Positions 13,431 to 21,784 of a DNA stretch of 31,375 bases are shown piece after piece. The DNA comes from a virus. The stretch's first letter is position 1. The number at the start of each line of letters is the position of its first letter. Made by a program: the position numbers and the translations under genes. The DNA is taken from positions 1-31,375 of IMG/VR virus record IMGVR_UViG_3300018083_000092; one strand, written 5' to 3'. The notes under the pieces were generated by a model, which had not been told where the DNA came from, did no database searches, and saw only the letters and a program-made list of their open reading frames with translations.

Positions 13431-15015
13431 TTCTGATCCTTCAATCAGAGGTCGTTGCGCCTGCGGTGCAATAGTTTATCAATGTCGTTGTGATTGTTCC
13501 AAAGTTGACAAAATAGTTCAACAAAGTTGTGAACAATGCAAAGGACAAATATTGGTATTTCCAGAAGAAGTATCTGCTGGAATTGCCGATTTAGTTCGAT
13601 CTACTGCATCTGCTTTTTTAACATCTGATATCGCTCCTGATAAGGACGAAATTAAACCAGAAGTTTTAACTAAGTTAAATGCTGTAGCGGCACATAATCT
13701 TTCATTACCAGATTTATATCCAATGAAAGGTATATTAGCATCTACTGGTGTTAATTTAAATGATGATTTCTTTGATAAAGATGAGAGTTATGCAGCTCGA
13801 TTAACACCTATACATAAACCATTTAATTTTGAACATAAATCTAGTGATATAATTGGTCATATGACTGATTGCTGGATTTCAGATTTAGATGGAAATGTTG
13901 TTACAGCAGAAGTTGCTCCAAATGCTTTTGATATTCCATTTAAAGCAGTTTTATATCGACACTTTACTGATAGCGAAAGTAAGCAGGAAAGAATAGATAA
14001 GATTATTGCTGCTATAGAAAATCCAACTGATGAAGATCGATGGTTTGTTTCTATGGAATGTCGTTTTCGTGGTTTTGATTACTTAATGTTCTCTGATAGA
14101 CAAGATGTTAGTAATGCAAAAATAATTGAACGAAATGAATCAACTGCGTTCTTAACTAAACACTTAAGATATTATGGTGGTAGTGGTGTTTATAAAGGCA
14201 ACAAATTAGCGAGATTTTTACGTAATATAACATTTTCAGCAGTAGGTCTAGTACGAAATCCAGGAAATCCGCGTTCTGTGATTTTAGCCCCAACTAGCAC
14301 AATAACTTCTGGAAAAATTTACTCGTTTTCAGAACAATTGGGGTATGATGAAAGTAGCGGCTTAGCGAAAAAGGAACTTATGAACGAACAAGCATTAAAA
14401 GCAGAACTCGAAGCTCTCAAGTTAAAGCTTGATGAAGCTAATAAAGTTATAGCTGATACTCAAAAGGCTAATTGGGAAAAGCAAGTTGCTGATCTAAAAT
14501 CAATAGTTGCTGGCAAAGAAAAAGAAGTGGAATCAGTATCCGCCTCCGTTACAGCCGCAAAAGCAGAAATTGATGCAGCAAAGACTGGCTTAGAAGTTTT
14601 AACAAAAGAAAACACTGAACTAAAAGTAGAAGTTCAAAAATTTAAAGATGAAGCAGCAAAAACAGAGGCAGCCCACAAGTTAACAAAACGTCTTGAACAA
14701 GTAAAAGAAGTCTATGGCTTAAATACTGTTGCAGATGCACAAAAATTTGTTGAACCACTTGTTGCCCTAACCGATGAAGCATTCGCTGCACACTTAGAAG
14801 TAGTCAAGGGTTTTAAAGTTTCTACTAAAACTGATAATGCTAAAGCATTAGAAACAGGAACTCCTGTTGTAGAACCTGATTTAAATGTTGGTGCTAATAG
14901 TGGCAAAGATGAAGAAAAAAATGCATTAGCTTCTGAATTAAATGAATTCTTTGGTTTAAATAAAGAAACTGAAGAACCTGCTAAAGCATCAAAAAAAACC
15001 AAGGTTAAAAAGTAA
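13423..15015 (+). CDS. Prohead protease-scaffold fusion (putative)
   Basis: Three parts are visible in 530 residues. Residues 12-39 hold seven cysteines (RCACG, CRCDC, CEQC), probably zinc-binding. Residues about 100-290 resemble the caudoviral prohead protease fold, with H138 in NFEHKSS and S210 in WFVSMEC as candidate catalytic residues. From about 310 to 460 there is a charged coiled coil (KAELEALKLKLDEANKVIAD and on) as in scaffolds. The tail contains ELNEFFGLNKE and ends in lysines. Position between portal and capsid genes fits a protein that shapes the prohead and is then cleaved. I chose the second ATG because GGA is 7 nt upstream; the first is at 13420. Confidence 0.65.
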   Translation: MPNSDPSIRGRCACGAIVYQCRCDCSKVDKIVQQSCEQCKGQILVFPEEVSAGIADLVRSTASAFLTSDIAPDKDEIKPEVLTKLNAVAAHNLSLPDLYPMKGILASTGVNLNDDFFDKDESYAARLTPIHKPFNFEHKSSDIIGHMTDCWISDLDGNVVTAEVAPNAFDIPFKAVLYRHFTDSESKQERIDKIIAAIENPTDEDRWFVSMECRFRGFDYLMFSDRQDVSNAKIIERNESTAFLTKHLRYYGGSGVYKGNKLARFLRNITFSAVGLVRNPGNPRSVILAPTSTITSGKIYSFSEQLGYDESSGLAKKELMNEQALKAELEALKLKLDEANKVIADTQKANWEKQVADLKSIVAGKEKEVESVSASVTAAKAEIDAAKTGLEVLTKENTELKVEVQKFKDEAAKTEAAHKLTKRLEQVKEVYGLNTVADAQKFVEPLVALTDEAFAAHLEVVKGFKVSTKTDNAKALETGTPVVEPDLNVGANSGKDEEKNALASELNEFFGLNKETEEPAKASKKTKVKK

Positions 15016-15030
15016 AAAAGGAGATTAGCT

Positions 15031-15504
15031 GTGGCTTTAAAATCTGATCGCGAAATTCGAGCAACCAATATCCGCCATATTTGTGATACTACTGGCGAAG
15101 CTGGTGTGTTAATGATATTGAAGGGTACTCAACCATCTGGTCGTGGTGTGGGTCAAGGTATTAATGATTCTGCTCCTGTTGCTGTTCCATGTACTGGAAC
15201 TCCCGCAAGTGGAACAAGAGTTCTTGGAGTTTTACTAGATGATGTTAAAAACATTGATCCAGTTACACAACATCGTAACTTCCAACGAACTGACCAATTA
15301 CAAGGTGAAAACGTCTGCATCGTAACTGATGGTTTTGTAAGAACCAATAAAATCAGTGGTACTCCAGCAGCTGGTGATACTGCATATATTGGAACAGACG
15401 GTGCATTCGCAAACTCACAAACAAATAGTATTCCAGCAGTCGGTAAATTTGATACCTCAAAAGACACTGATGGATTTGCAATTGTAACTGTAAAAATTCC
15501 ATAA
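15031..15504 (+). CDS. Head decoration protein (putative)
   Basis: The 157-residue product contains G-T-G-V-type beta repeats and the segments VLGVLLDDVKNIDP, GENVCIVTDGFVRTNKIS and GTPAAGDTAYIGTDGAF, a pattern common in small capsid-stabilising proteins encoded just before the major capsid gene. These bind the outside of the expanded shell. A GTG start at 15031 is supported by GGAGAT 8 nt upstream. The next gene is the major capsid protein, 28 nt on. Confidence 0.7.
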   Translation: MALKSDREIRATNIRHICDTTGEAGVLMILKGTQPSGRGVGQGINDSAPVAVPCTGTPASGTRVLGVLLDDVKNIDPVTQHRNFQRTDQLQGENVCIVTDGFVRTNKISGTPAAGDTAYIGTDGAFANSQTNSIPAVGKFDTSKDTDGFAIVTVKIP

Positions 15505-15532
15505 TTTATAAAACAAGAATAGGAGTAAGTAG

Positions 15533-16561
15533 ATGTCTCGCTTTAGTAAGAATCCTGGACCTCGGATGACCGAGTTGCTTCAACGTGCTGGCTCTAACGA
15601 ATTAACCATTCGTGCAGAAGCTACCCATCAACTCGCCAAAGCTTTAGAACTTCCTTTGCGTCAAGGCGTTCTTAAGGGCGACATAGTTGGTGATATTTAT
15701 GAAAAAGAACCTCTTCAACCTGGTGTTGCTGCAGAATATCCATTAGATCTTCTAACCCCTGGTACTGAAGATGAATACGTAGCATATACGATCCCAGCTC
15801 AAGGTCGTATCCCTGAAATGCACGTACAAGGCGATTATGTAATGGTTCCAACCTTCGAAATTGGTTCCAGTATTGACTTCGCTACTAAGTATGCTCGTGA
15901 TGCTCGATGGAATGTCGTAGGTCGTGCAATGCAAGTCCTAGAAGGATCAGTTGTTCGTAAGCACAATACTGATGCTTGGAGATGTTTAATTTCCGCTGGT
16001 TATAACCGATTCCTAAACGTCTATGACGATAAGGTACAACCCGGTTTCTTCAGTAAGAGATTAGTCGAATTAATGAAGAACGTAATGAGACGACAAGCTG
16101 GTGGTAACTCCACTTCAGTAAATCGTGGTCGCCTAGATCGTTTATATGTCAGTCCAGAAGCTTTAGGTGATATTCGTACTTGGGACGTAACACAAGTTGA
16201 CCCAATTACTCGTCGAGAATTGTTTGTAGACGATGACCTAGATCGTATGAAGATTTTCGGTGTAGAATTACGATCAATCGATGAATTAGGTGTTGGACAA
16301 GAATTTGAATCCTATTGGGAAACCAAATTAAGTGCATCACTCCCAACTTATTCTCTATCTAGTGTTTCATATACTAAGTTAGAAATCATGGTTGGTCTAG
16401 ATCTCTCCCACGATGGAGTCTTTATGAACCCAGTTCGTCAAGAATTCCAAGTCCAAGAAGATCCAACCTTCGCTCGTCAACGAAGAGTTAGCTTCTGGGG
16501 TTATGCTGAAGGTGGTTGGACAGTTCTAGATGGACGTAGAGTATTAATTGGTTCTATCTAA
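15533..16561 (+). CDS. Major capsid protein
   Basis: The 342-residue product sits at the expected place after scaffold and decoration genes and looks like an HK97-fold capsid subunit. It has an N-terminal helical part (MTELLQRAGS to about 55), a central part with DYVMVPTFEIGSSIDFATKY, a long helix near 165-190 and a P-domain-like region with RLYVSPEALGDIRTWD, followed by HDGVFMNPVRQEFQVQED near the C-terminus. GGAG lies upstream of the ATG and a strong terminator follows. Codons ending in C (TTC, ATC, GAC) are more frequent than in neighbouring genes, as expected for a very highly expressed product. No separate N-terminal scaffold domain is present, in line with the upstream fusion. Confidence 0.85.
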   Translation: MSRFSKNPGPRMTELLQRAGSNELTIRAEATHQLAKALELPLRQGVLKGDIVGDIYEKEPLQPGVAAEYPLDLLTPGTEDEYVAYTIPAQGRIPEMHVQGDYVMVPTFEIGSSIDFATKYARDARWNVVGRAMQVLEGSVVRKHNTDAWRCLISAGYNRFLNVYDDKVQPGFFSKRLVELMKNVMRRQAGGNSTSVNRGRLDRLYVSPEALGDIRTWDVTQVDPITRRELFVDDDLDRMKIFGVELRSIDELGVGQEFESYWETKLSASLPTYSLSSVSYTKLEIMVGLDLSHDGVFMNPVRQEFQVQEDPTFARQRRVSFWGYAEGGWTVLDGRRVLIGSI

Positions 16562-16586
16562 GATTGTTAGAAGATATGAACACTTA

Positions 16587-16618
16587 AATCAGGGACATGG
16601 GTTCCTGATTTTTTTTTA
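16587..16618 (+). terminator. Intrinsic terminator after the major capsid gene
   Basis: AATCAGG (16587-16593) pairs with CCTGATT (16604-16610), extended by G-U and A-U pairs, and is followed by a run of about ten Ts. Confidence 0.9.
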
Positions 16619-16659
16619 TTTATATACACCAATTAACAATATTCATTCCTGCTTATTCC

Positions 16660-16674
16660 GGTGTATAAATTAGT
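16660..16674 (+). promoter_or_regulatory. Candidate late promoter (GGTGTAT motif)
   Basis: GGTGTATAAATTAGT lies 35 nt before the start at 16695, after the capsid terminator. An inverted copy, TATACACC, lies at 16622-16629. Confidence 0.5.
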
Positions 16675-16694
16675 AGACAATACAAGGTAAAATT

Positions 16695-17468
16695 ATGCCA
16701 ATTACATCATCCGATATTAAATTAAGACTATCTGTTACTACTGGTTCAGCTGGTGGATCAACTGCTCAGGGTGATCCTAATGCTTCTTTAGGTAAATATA
16801 TATCAACAACTGATATTTCCGGTACTCCATTAAATAATTTATTTGATAATGTGAGTGGCGATGAAAATTCTATCGGTACTACAGATTATCGCTGTGTGTT
16901 TATTTATAATTCACATGCTTCTTTAGTTTATCAAAGTCCTAAAGTCTGGTTAAGTGGCTTCAGATCAACTGCTGTAGGCTCTACAGACATTATAACTGCT
17001 TCTGGTCATGGAATGGCTGATGCTGATACAGTTAGAGTAGAAGCTGAATATAATACAGATGCTATACCATCAAACTTAGTTAACTCTACTACTTATTATA
17101 TAAGAGATAAAACTACTGATACATTTAAATTAGCATTAACTGCTGGTGGTGCTGCCATCGATATTGGTGATAGCTCTGGCTTCGCGACCCGTCAATTTGG
17201 TCATACTACAATGTCAATTGGTTTAGATCCAACTGGTATTATGGTTTATACTGGAGCTCCACCACAAGCAACTTCTATTTCTACTGAAACTGGCGTTCCT
17301 CCAGGCGTATCTTTTAGTTCACCAACTACAAAATCTGGTGGATTATCTCCATCAAACTTAACTGCTGGTTTTTGTCAAGCTGTTTGGGTTAAACGAGTAC
17401 CATTAAATACTGGTGCTAGAAATGCAGATGGCGTCACTTTAGGTGTTGCGGGCGATACAGCTGCCTAA
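16695..17468 (+). CDS. Virion structural protein
   Basis: The N-terminus (MPITSSDIKLRLSVTTGSAG, then G-D-P-N-A-S-L-G) matches a pattern I know from many phage structural proteins encoded near head or baseplate genes. Residues about 90-165 form an inserted module (GHGMADADTVRVEAEYN, Y-Y-I-R-D, T-F-K-L-A-L-T) that resembles repeat modules of fibre and decoration proteins. The product is 257 residues and rich in Thr, Ser and Gly. It heads the surface-protein operon that follows the capsid terminator. A role as a head fibre or surface protein is inferred from place and composition. Confidence 0.6.
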   Translation: MPITSSDIKLRLSVTTGSAGGSTAQGDPNASLGKYISTTDISGTPLNNLFDNVSGDENSIGTTDYRCVFIYNSHASLVYQSPKVWLSGFRSTAVGSTDIITASGHGMADADTVRVEAEYNTDAIPSNLVNSTTYYIRDKTTDTFKLALTAGGAAIDIGDSSGFATRQFGHTTMSIGLDPTGIMVYTGAPPQATSISTETGVPPGVSFSSPTTKSGGLSPSNLTAGFCQAVWVKRVPLNTGARNADGVTLGVAGDTAA

Positions 17469-17480
17469 TAGGAGACGAAT

Positions 17481-17834
17481 ATGGCTACTGCAGATAGATG
17501 TAAAGAAACTACTACAACAACAGGTAACTCAACTATAACTTTAGATGGTGCCGTTGTTCAACATCAATCTTTTGCTAATGCTTTTAGTGTTGGTCAAAGA
17601 GTACAATATGCTATTGTTGAACAATCAGGTGTTGATTGGGAAGTTGGTGAAGGTACTTTATTAACTTCTAATACCTTATCTAGAGATAAAGTATATTCTA
17701 GTAGTAATAGTAATGCTTTAGTAAATTTTGGTAGTGGAACAAAAGATATTTTTGCTACTATAATCGCGGAATTTGTTGAGCATGCTAGTTTAGGTATACA
17801 GTATGCAAATGCTAATGGTTGGAATATGTCTTAG
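17481..17834 (+). CDS. Small virion protein
   Basis: The 117-residue product begins MATADRCKETTTTTGNSTIT and contains V-Q-Y-A-I-V-E, W-E-V-G-E-G-T, T-L-S-R-D-K-V and V-N-F-G-S-G-T-K-D-I-F. This order occurs in a common family of small phage structural proteins next to fibre genes. The predicted fold is all-beta. GGAG is 8 nt upstream of the ATG. A precise role is not known to me. Confidence 0.6.
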   Translation: MATADRCKETTTTTGNSTITLDGAVVQHQSFANAFSVGQRVQYAIVEQSGVDWEVGEGTLLTSNTLSRDKVYSSSNSNALVNFGSGTKDIFATIIAEFVEHASLGIQYANANGWNMS

Positions 17835-17847
17835 ATAAGGAAAATAT

Positions 17848-18285
17848 ATGGCTTCTGTAAATATTGATCCGATTTATTCTCGTGCCGGTTCTTGTTCAAA
17901 TAATAATGCTACTGGTATGAATCAGTTGGTGTTAAATGCTGCTAATGATTATACTGGTATTGATGCTGACGTATCTTTAATTTTTACTGCCGATGCTACA
18001 AATGGATCTTTTGTACAAGGTATTAAATTTAAAGCTGGTGGTACTAACATTGCTACAGTGGCTCGTATATATATAAATAATGGTGGTGCTGCTACTACTG
18101 CAACTAATAACGTATTTATAGGTGAAGTTTCACTACCAGCAACTACCGCTATTGCTACTGCAGCAACTGCTGAAATATGGTTTCCATTAAATTTTGCTTT
18201 AGATCCTGGTTTTAGATTATATTTTGGTTTAGCTACTGCTGTTGCAGCAGGATGGGTTGGATTTGTAGTAGCAGGAAAGTACTAA
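17848..18285 (+). CDS. Probable virion surface protein
   Basis: The 145-residue product is rich in Ala, Thr, Asn and Gly with alternating hydrophobic residues (A-R-I-Y-I-N-N-G-G-A, E-I-W-F-P-L-N-F-A-L-D-P-G-F-R-L-Y-F-G-L), typical of a beta-sandwich. It begins MASVNIDPIYSRAGSCSNNN. AAGGA lies upstream. Small proteins of this kind are often found in fibre clusters. No enzymatic motif is seen. Confidence 0.55.
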   Translation: MASVNIDPIYSRAGSCSNNNATGMNQLVLNAANDYTGIDADVSLIFTADATNGSFVQGIKFKAGGTNIATVARIYINNGGAATTATNNVFIGEVSLPATTAIATAATAEIWFPLNFALDPGFRLYFGLATAVAAGWVGFVVAGKY

Positions 18286-18289
18286 TAAT

Positions 18290-18712
18290 ATGGCTCGTTA
18301 TTTATACATAAAAAATAATACTGTAGTTAATATAGTTGATAGTCCATATGCTATGCCAGATGTATCAGATATGGGTGAAGATATTATACCTGATCCTGGT
18401 GGAGTAAATTTTGGTGATACATTTAATGTGGCTACATATAGAAGTACTACTGCTAGAACTCCAGCTTCAAATATTATAGATGATACTGGATATTTAGGCA
18501 AATTATTTAGAGCAGAAGGTGCTGTTTTAGTAGATGAGATTAATGCTCTTAGACAATGGATTACTTCTTTTAAAGCTGCTGTAGCTGCTGCAACTACTTT
18601 TGCTAATCTACAAACTAGAGTTGCTGCCTTAGCTTCTGTGCCAGATCGTACATTATCTCAAGCTAGAACTGCTATACAAACTAAAATTACTTCTGGTTCT
18701 GTAGATTCATAA
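18290..18712 (+). CDS. Hypothetical protein with helical C-terminus, in the fibre cluster
   Basis: The 140-residue product starts MARYLYIKNNTVVNIVDSPY, a short beta start seen in several fibre-associated proteins. It ends in an alanine-rich helical half (ALRQWITSFKAAVAAATTFA and on). That layout recalls tail fibre assembly or trimerisation factors, but the match is only general. It begins 4 nt after the previous stop and 12 nt before the first glycine-rich gene. Confidence 0.5.
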   Translation: MARYLYIKNNTVVNIVDSPYAMPDVSDMGEDIIPDPGGVNFGDTFNVATYRSTTARTPASNIIDDTGYLGKLFRAEGAVLVDEINALRQWITSFKAAVAAATTFANLQTRVAALASVPDRTLSQARTAIQTKITSGSVDS

Positions 18713-18724
18713 AAGAGAAAATAA

Positions 18725-19660
18725 ATGTTAGATTTAGGACACCTATCAAACTCCAGTGCATTTATGAGTTCCTGTGGCAAAGGGGACTTACAAATTTTCA
18801 CTACTCCATCTACAGTTACTAATTTACAATGGTCTACGTGGAAAAAACCTCGCGGATGCTCTATGTTTTATGCATTAATGTTGGGTGGTGGTGGTGGTGG
18901 TGGAGGTGGATTTAGTAGAACAACTAACGGTGATGGTGGTGGTGGAGGAGGAGGGGGATCGTCAGGTCAAGTTGTAATGGCTGGTCCTATATTCTTATTA
19001 TCTGATATTTTATATATACAAGTAGGAGCTGGTGGAGCAGGAACGGTTTCTGGTGGTGGTACTGCTGGTAGTGGTGTTCGTAGTTATATTGCAGTATATC
19101 CTGATATAAATGCTAATAATGCTGTTTTAACTTGTTCCCCAACTGTTCCAACTGGTGGAGTAACTGGAACTGTTTTAGCTGGTGGTGGTGGTGGTACTGC
19201 TGGAACAATTACAGCAATTGCTAATCAATGTTTTAATGGACTCGGGTTTTTTCAAAGTATAGCTGGGCAAAATGGTACTGCTGGTGGAGCTCAAAGTGGT
19301 GCAAATGGTACAGCTTTAACTTTACCAACTACTGGAGCTTTTACTACTGGTGGAACAGGTGGTGGTGGTTCAACTGGTACAGATTTTTTGGGTGGAGCTT
19401 TTAGTGCAACTGCACAAACTTTAGTATCAGAAGCTAGACCTGCTACAGCCGGTACTAATGGACATGGTTCGGGTGGTACTCAATTATGGAAACCATTCTT
19501 TTGTTTTGGTGGTGGAGGTGGTTCAACAAATAATAGTGCTACTGCTGGAAATGGTGGTAATGGTGCATATGGATCTGGTGGTGGTGGAGGAGGAGCGGGT
19601 AATCCTGCTGGACGTGGTGGTGAAGGTGGAAATGGAATTATAATAATTTATTGTTGGTAA
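18725..19660 (+). CDS. Glycine-rich adhesin-like protein, copy 1
   Basis: The 311-residue product has an N-terminal part with FTTPSTVTNLQWSTWKKPRG, then many polyglycine runs (nine Gly at 54-62 and several later), and ends GGNGIIIIYCW. Glycine-run proteins with such hydrophobic C-termini occur among phage receptor-binding proteins, where polyglycine helices pack into a sandwich and the loops between runs contact the receptor. The next gene is a paralogue in the same order, so it is a tandem duplication. The two share a 28-nt identical stretch (18839-18866 and 19755-19782). A role in host binding is inferred from composition and position. Confidence 0.65.
   Translation: MLDLGHLSNSSAFMSSCGKGDLQIFTTPSTVTNLQWSTWKKPRGCSMFYALMLGGGGGGGGGFSRTTNGDGGGGGGGGSSGQVVMAGPIFLLSDILYIQVGAGGAGTVSGGGTAGSGVRSYIAVYPDINANNAVLTCSPTVPTGGVTGTVLAGGGGGTAGTITAIANQCFNGLGFFQSIAGQNGTAGGAQSGANGTALTLPTTGAFTTGGTGGGGSTGTDFLGGAFSATAQTLVSEARPATAGTNGHGSGGTQLWKPFFCFGGGGGSTNNSATAGNGGNGAYGSGGGGGGAGNPAGRGGEGGNGIIIIYCW
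18839..18866 (+). repeat. 28-nt exact repeat, copy 1 (second copy 19755-19782)
   Basis: The stretch encoding W-K-K-P-R-G-C-S-M is identical in both glycine-rich genes, including GC-rich codons (CGC, TGC) that are rare around it, while flanking DNA has diverged. It may mark recent gene conversion or DNA-level constraint. Confidence 0.7.
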
Positions 19661-19664
19661 TAAT

Positions 19665-20594
19665 ATGATAGATTTTGGGCATTTACCTACAGGTAAAGGT
19701 AATTTACAGATTTTTACTGTTCCATCAACGGTTACATTTTTGCAATGGCAAACATGGAAAAAACCTCGCGGATGCTCTATGTGTTATATGTTTCTAATGA
19801 GTAGTGGAGCTGGTGGTGGTTCGGGTGCCAGTGGTGCTGCCAATACTGATAGAGGTGGTGGTGGAAGCGGAGCTTCTGGTGGACATATATCAGGTATTTT
19901 TCCATTATTTTTATTACCTGACATTTTATATGTTCAGGTCGGATTGGGTGGAATGGGTGGTGTTGGTGGGACTGGTGTAAGTAGTATGGTTAGTTATGTT
20001 GTTGTATATCCTGCTACAACTCCATCACAAACTTCTAATAATACACTTATTGCTTCTCAAAATACTAATGCCACAGGTGGGGCTGCTGGATCAGGAGTTG
20101 GCGGTGGAACTGCGGGTGTAGCAGGATCTGCTATAGTAATTACTGCTTGTAATTTTATGAGTTTAGGATTTTGGCAAGGCTTTGGTGGACAAAATGGATT
20201 AGTTGGGGGGGCTCAAACTGGTGCAAATGGAGGAAATATAACATTTTCTACATCTGGTCAATTAACAACCGCTGGATGTTCTGGTGCTGGAGCAGGAAAT
20301 ACTAGTACAAGTGATTTTGCTGGTGGAGCATTTGTAACTGTATCTAATACTTTGCTAAATGAAATTGCTGCAAAAGCACCAGCGATTGGCACTTTTAATG
20401 GGAGCAGTGCATTACCTTGTTGGAAACCATTTTTTGGATTTGGCGGAGTAGGTGGTTCATCAAGTGAAGCTGGAAATGGTGGGAATGGTGGACATGGAAT
20501 TTTTGGTGGTGGTGGAGGAGGAGGAGGAGCTGGTATAAATGGTGGTAATGGTGGAGATGGGGGGAATGGATTAGTAATCATTTACGCTTGGTAA
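19665..20594 (+). CDS. Glycine-rich adhesin-like protein, copy 2
   Basis: The 309-residue paralogue of the previous gene has the same plan: I-F-T-V-P-S-T-V-T-F-L-Q-W, K-K-P-R-G-C-S-M, glycine runs, W-K-P-F-F-G-F-G-G near the end, and GGNGLVIIYAW at the C-terminus. The ends are well kept, while the segments between glycine runs differ, as expected if the loops diverged to recognise different surfaces. It starts 4 nt after the stop of copy 1. Whether both are virion parts, and on head or tail, cannot be told from sequence. Confidence 0.65.
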   Translation: MIDFGHLPTGKGNLQIFTVPSTVTFLQWQTWKKPRGCSMCYMFLMSSGAGGGSGASGAANTDRGGGGSGASGGHISGIFPLFLLPDILYVQVGLGGMGGVGGTGVSSMVSYVVVYPATTPSQTSNNTLIASQNTNATGGAAGSGVGGGTAGVAGSAIVITACNFMSLGFWQGFGGQNGLVGGAQTGANGGNITFSTSGQLTTAGCSGAGAGNTSTSDFAGGAFVTVSNTLLNEIAAKAPAIGTFNGSSALPCWKPFFGFGGVGGSSSEAGNGGNGGHGIFGGGGGGGGAGINGGNGGDGGNGLVIIYAW

Positions 20595-20614
20595 TTCTTA
20601 TATAAGAGATAAAT

Positions 20615-21784
20615 ATGTTAGGGTTTAGTCCATTATCATCCACTCCTTTAAGTACATTAGGTAATAACCTAACATCTGTAACACTTAATACTTTATCTAC
20701 TTGGAATGACTTAAAGAGAATAACTAAACAAGGTATTTGTACTTGGAATGATTTATATCGCATTTCTAAAAATAGTACTTGTAGATGGAATGAACTATAT
20801 AGAATTACAAAAGGCAATTTATCTACTTGGAATGACTTAAAGAGAATAACTAAATCTGGTTTATGTACTTGGAATGATGCAGTATTAGCAAATGTTTATA
20901 AAACTGCACTATGTACTTGGAATGACTTATATAGGATTTCAAAAACTAATTTAGAGACATGGAATGATTTATATCGAGTGAGATCTGGATCTTATTCTAG
21001 TTGGAATGATAGATTTGTTATTAATATTAATAAAACTTGTACTTGGAATGATTTATTAGGTATTAAAACTAGATCAACTTGTACTTGGAATGACTTAAAG
21101 AGAATAACTAAAGCTGGATTGTGTACTTGGAATGAAATATATTCAGTACGACCACATATTCTTTGTACTTGGAATTTATCTGCTTTAGGCGATCCTGTAA
21201 TACTTCATTTTTTGTGTACTTGGAATGATTTACAAAGAATTTCCAAAACAACCAATAATAATTATAATTTAAATTATAGAATTGGCAAACAATCTAATAG
21301 TACTTGGACTGATAAATCTAATATTTTAAATAATAACTATATTTCTTGGAATGATAGATTTAGAATTATTAAAAATAATCAAATAAGTTGGAATGATTTA
21401 TTAAGAATTAACAAATTGATTTCAAACTCATGGAATTTGATATATCGTGTTAGTGGGAATAAAGTAGCAAAATGGGGTATAAATAGTGTAGTGAGACAAT
21501 CATTATCAAGCAATTGGTATGATTTAATCAGTATAATTCGGAAATATCCTTCAGTTTGGAACGATTTAGTAAAAATTGCTAAATCTATTGATCAAAAGTG
21601 GGATTTATATACACGAATAAGTGTTCAAAGTTTATCTACTTGGGATTTAATTAGTAGTTTATTAGCTACTTTACTTATAGTAGAAGATTTAATTTTGAAT
21701 AATACTCTAACTGAAGAATTGACTGGAAGATTTAATATTGTGGAAGATTTGTTATTAATAACAGAAGAAACTGGTGATTTATAA
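20615..21784 (+). CDS. Trp-repeat protein (about 23 tandem 13-17-residue repeats)
   Basis: Nearly the whole 389-residue product consists of repeats with the consensus (L/T)-(C/S)-T-W-N-D-L-x-R-I-(T/S)-K. The first dozen are close to consensus (CTWNDLYRISK, STWNDLKRITK, CTWNDLLGIKT). Later ones decay to S-W-N-D-R-F-R-I or K-W-D-L-Y-T-R-I. The final 40 residues lack the repeat and are acidic. One Trp per repeat and a regular spacing suggest a solenoid or fibrous array. It follows the adhesin-like genes and its last base starts the next gene. It may be an extended fibre or connector. Short W-repeat arrays are known to me from other phage structural proteins, but not their function. Confidence 0.7.
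   Translation: MLGFSPLSSTPLSTLGNNLTSVTLNTLSTWNDLKRITKQGICTWNDLYRISKNSTCRWNELYRITKGNLSTWNDLKRITKSGLCTWNDAVLANVYKTALCTWNDLYRISKTNLETWNDLYRVRSGSYSSWNDRFVININKTCTWNDLLGIKTRSTCTWNDLKRITKAGLCTWNEIYSVRPHILCTWNLSALGDPVILHFLCTWNDLQRISKTTNNNYNLNYRIGKQSNSTWTDKSNILNNNYISWNDRFRIIKNNQISWNDLLRINKLISNSWNLIYRVSGNKVAKWGINSVVRQSLSSNWYDLISIIRKYPSVWNDLVKIAKSIDQKWDLYTRISVQSLSTWDLISSLLATLLIVEDLILNNTLTEELTGRFNIVEDLLLITEETGDL
20699..21112 (+). repeat. Direct DNA repeats inside the Trp-repeat gene
   Basis: A 30-nt stretch coding for T-W-N-D-L-K-R-I-T-K is identical at 20699-20728, 20825-20854 and 21083-21112. Shorter matches (ACTTGGAATGATTTATAT and variants) lie between. Identity at DNA level means recent duplication or continuing recombination among repeat units. 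Confidence 0.8.

Noticed and set aside
20258-20581. Proline-rich minus-strand open frame
   Set aside because: It is the antisense of the glycine codons of the second glycine-rich gene; no ribosome site or independent support.
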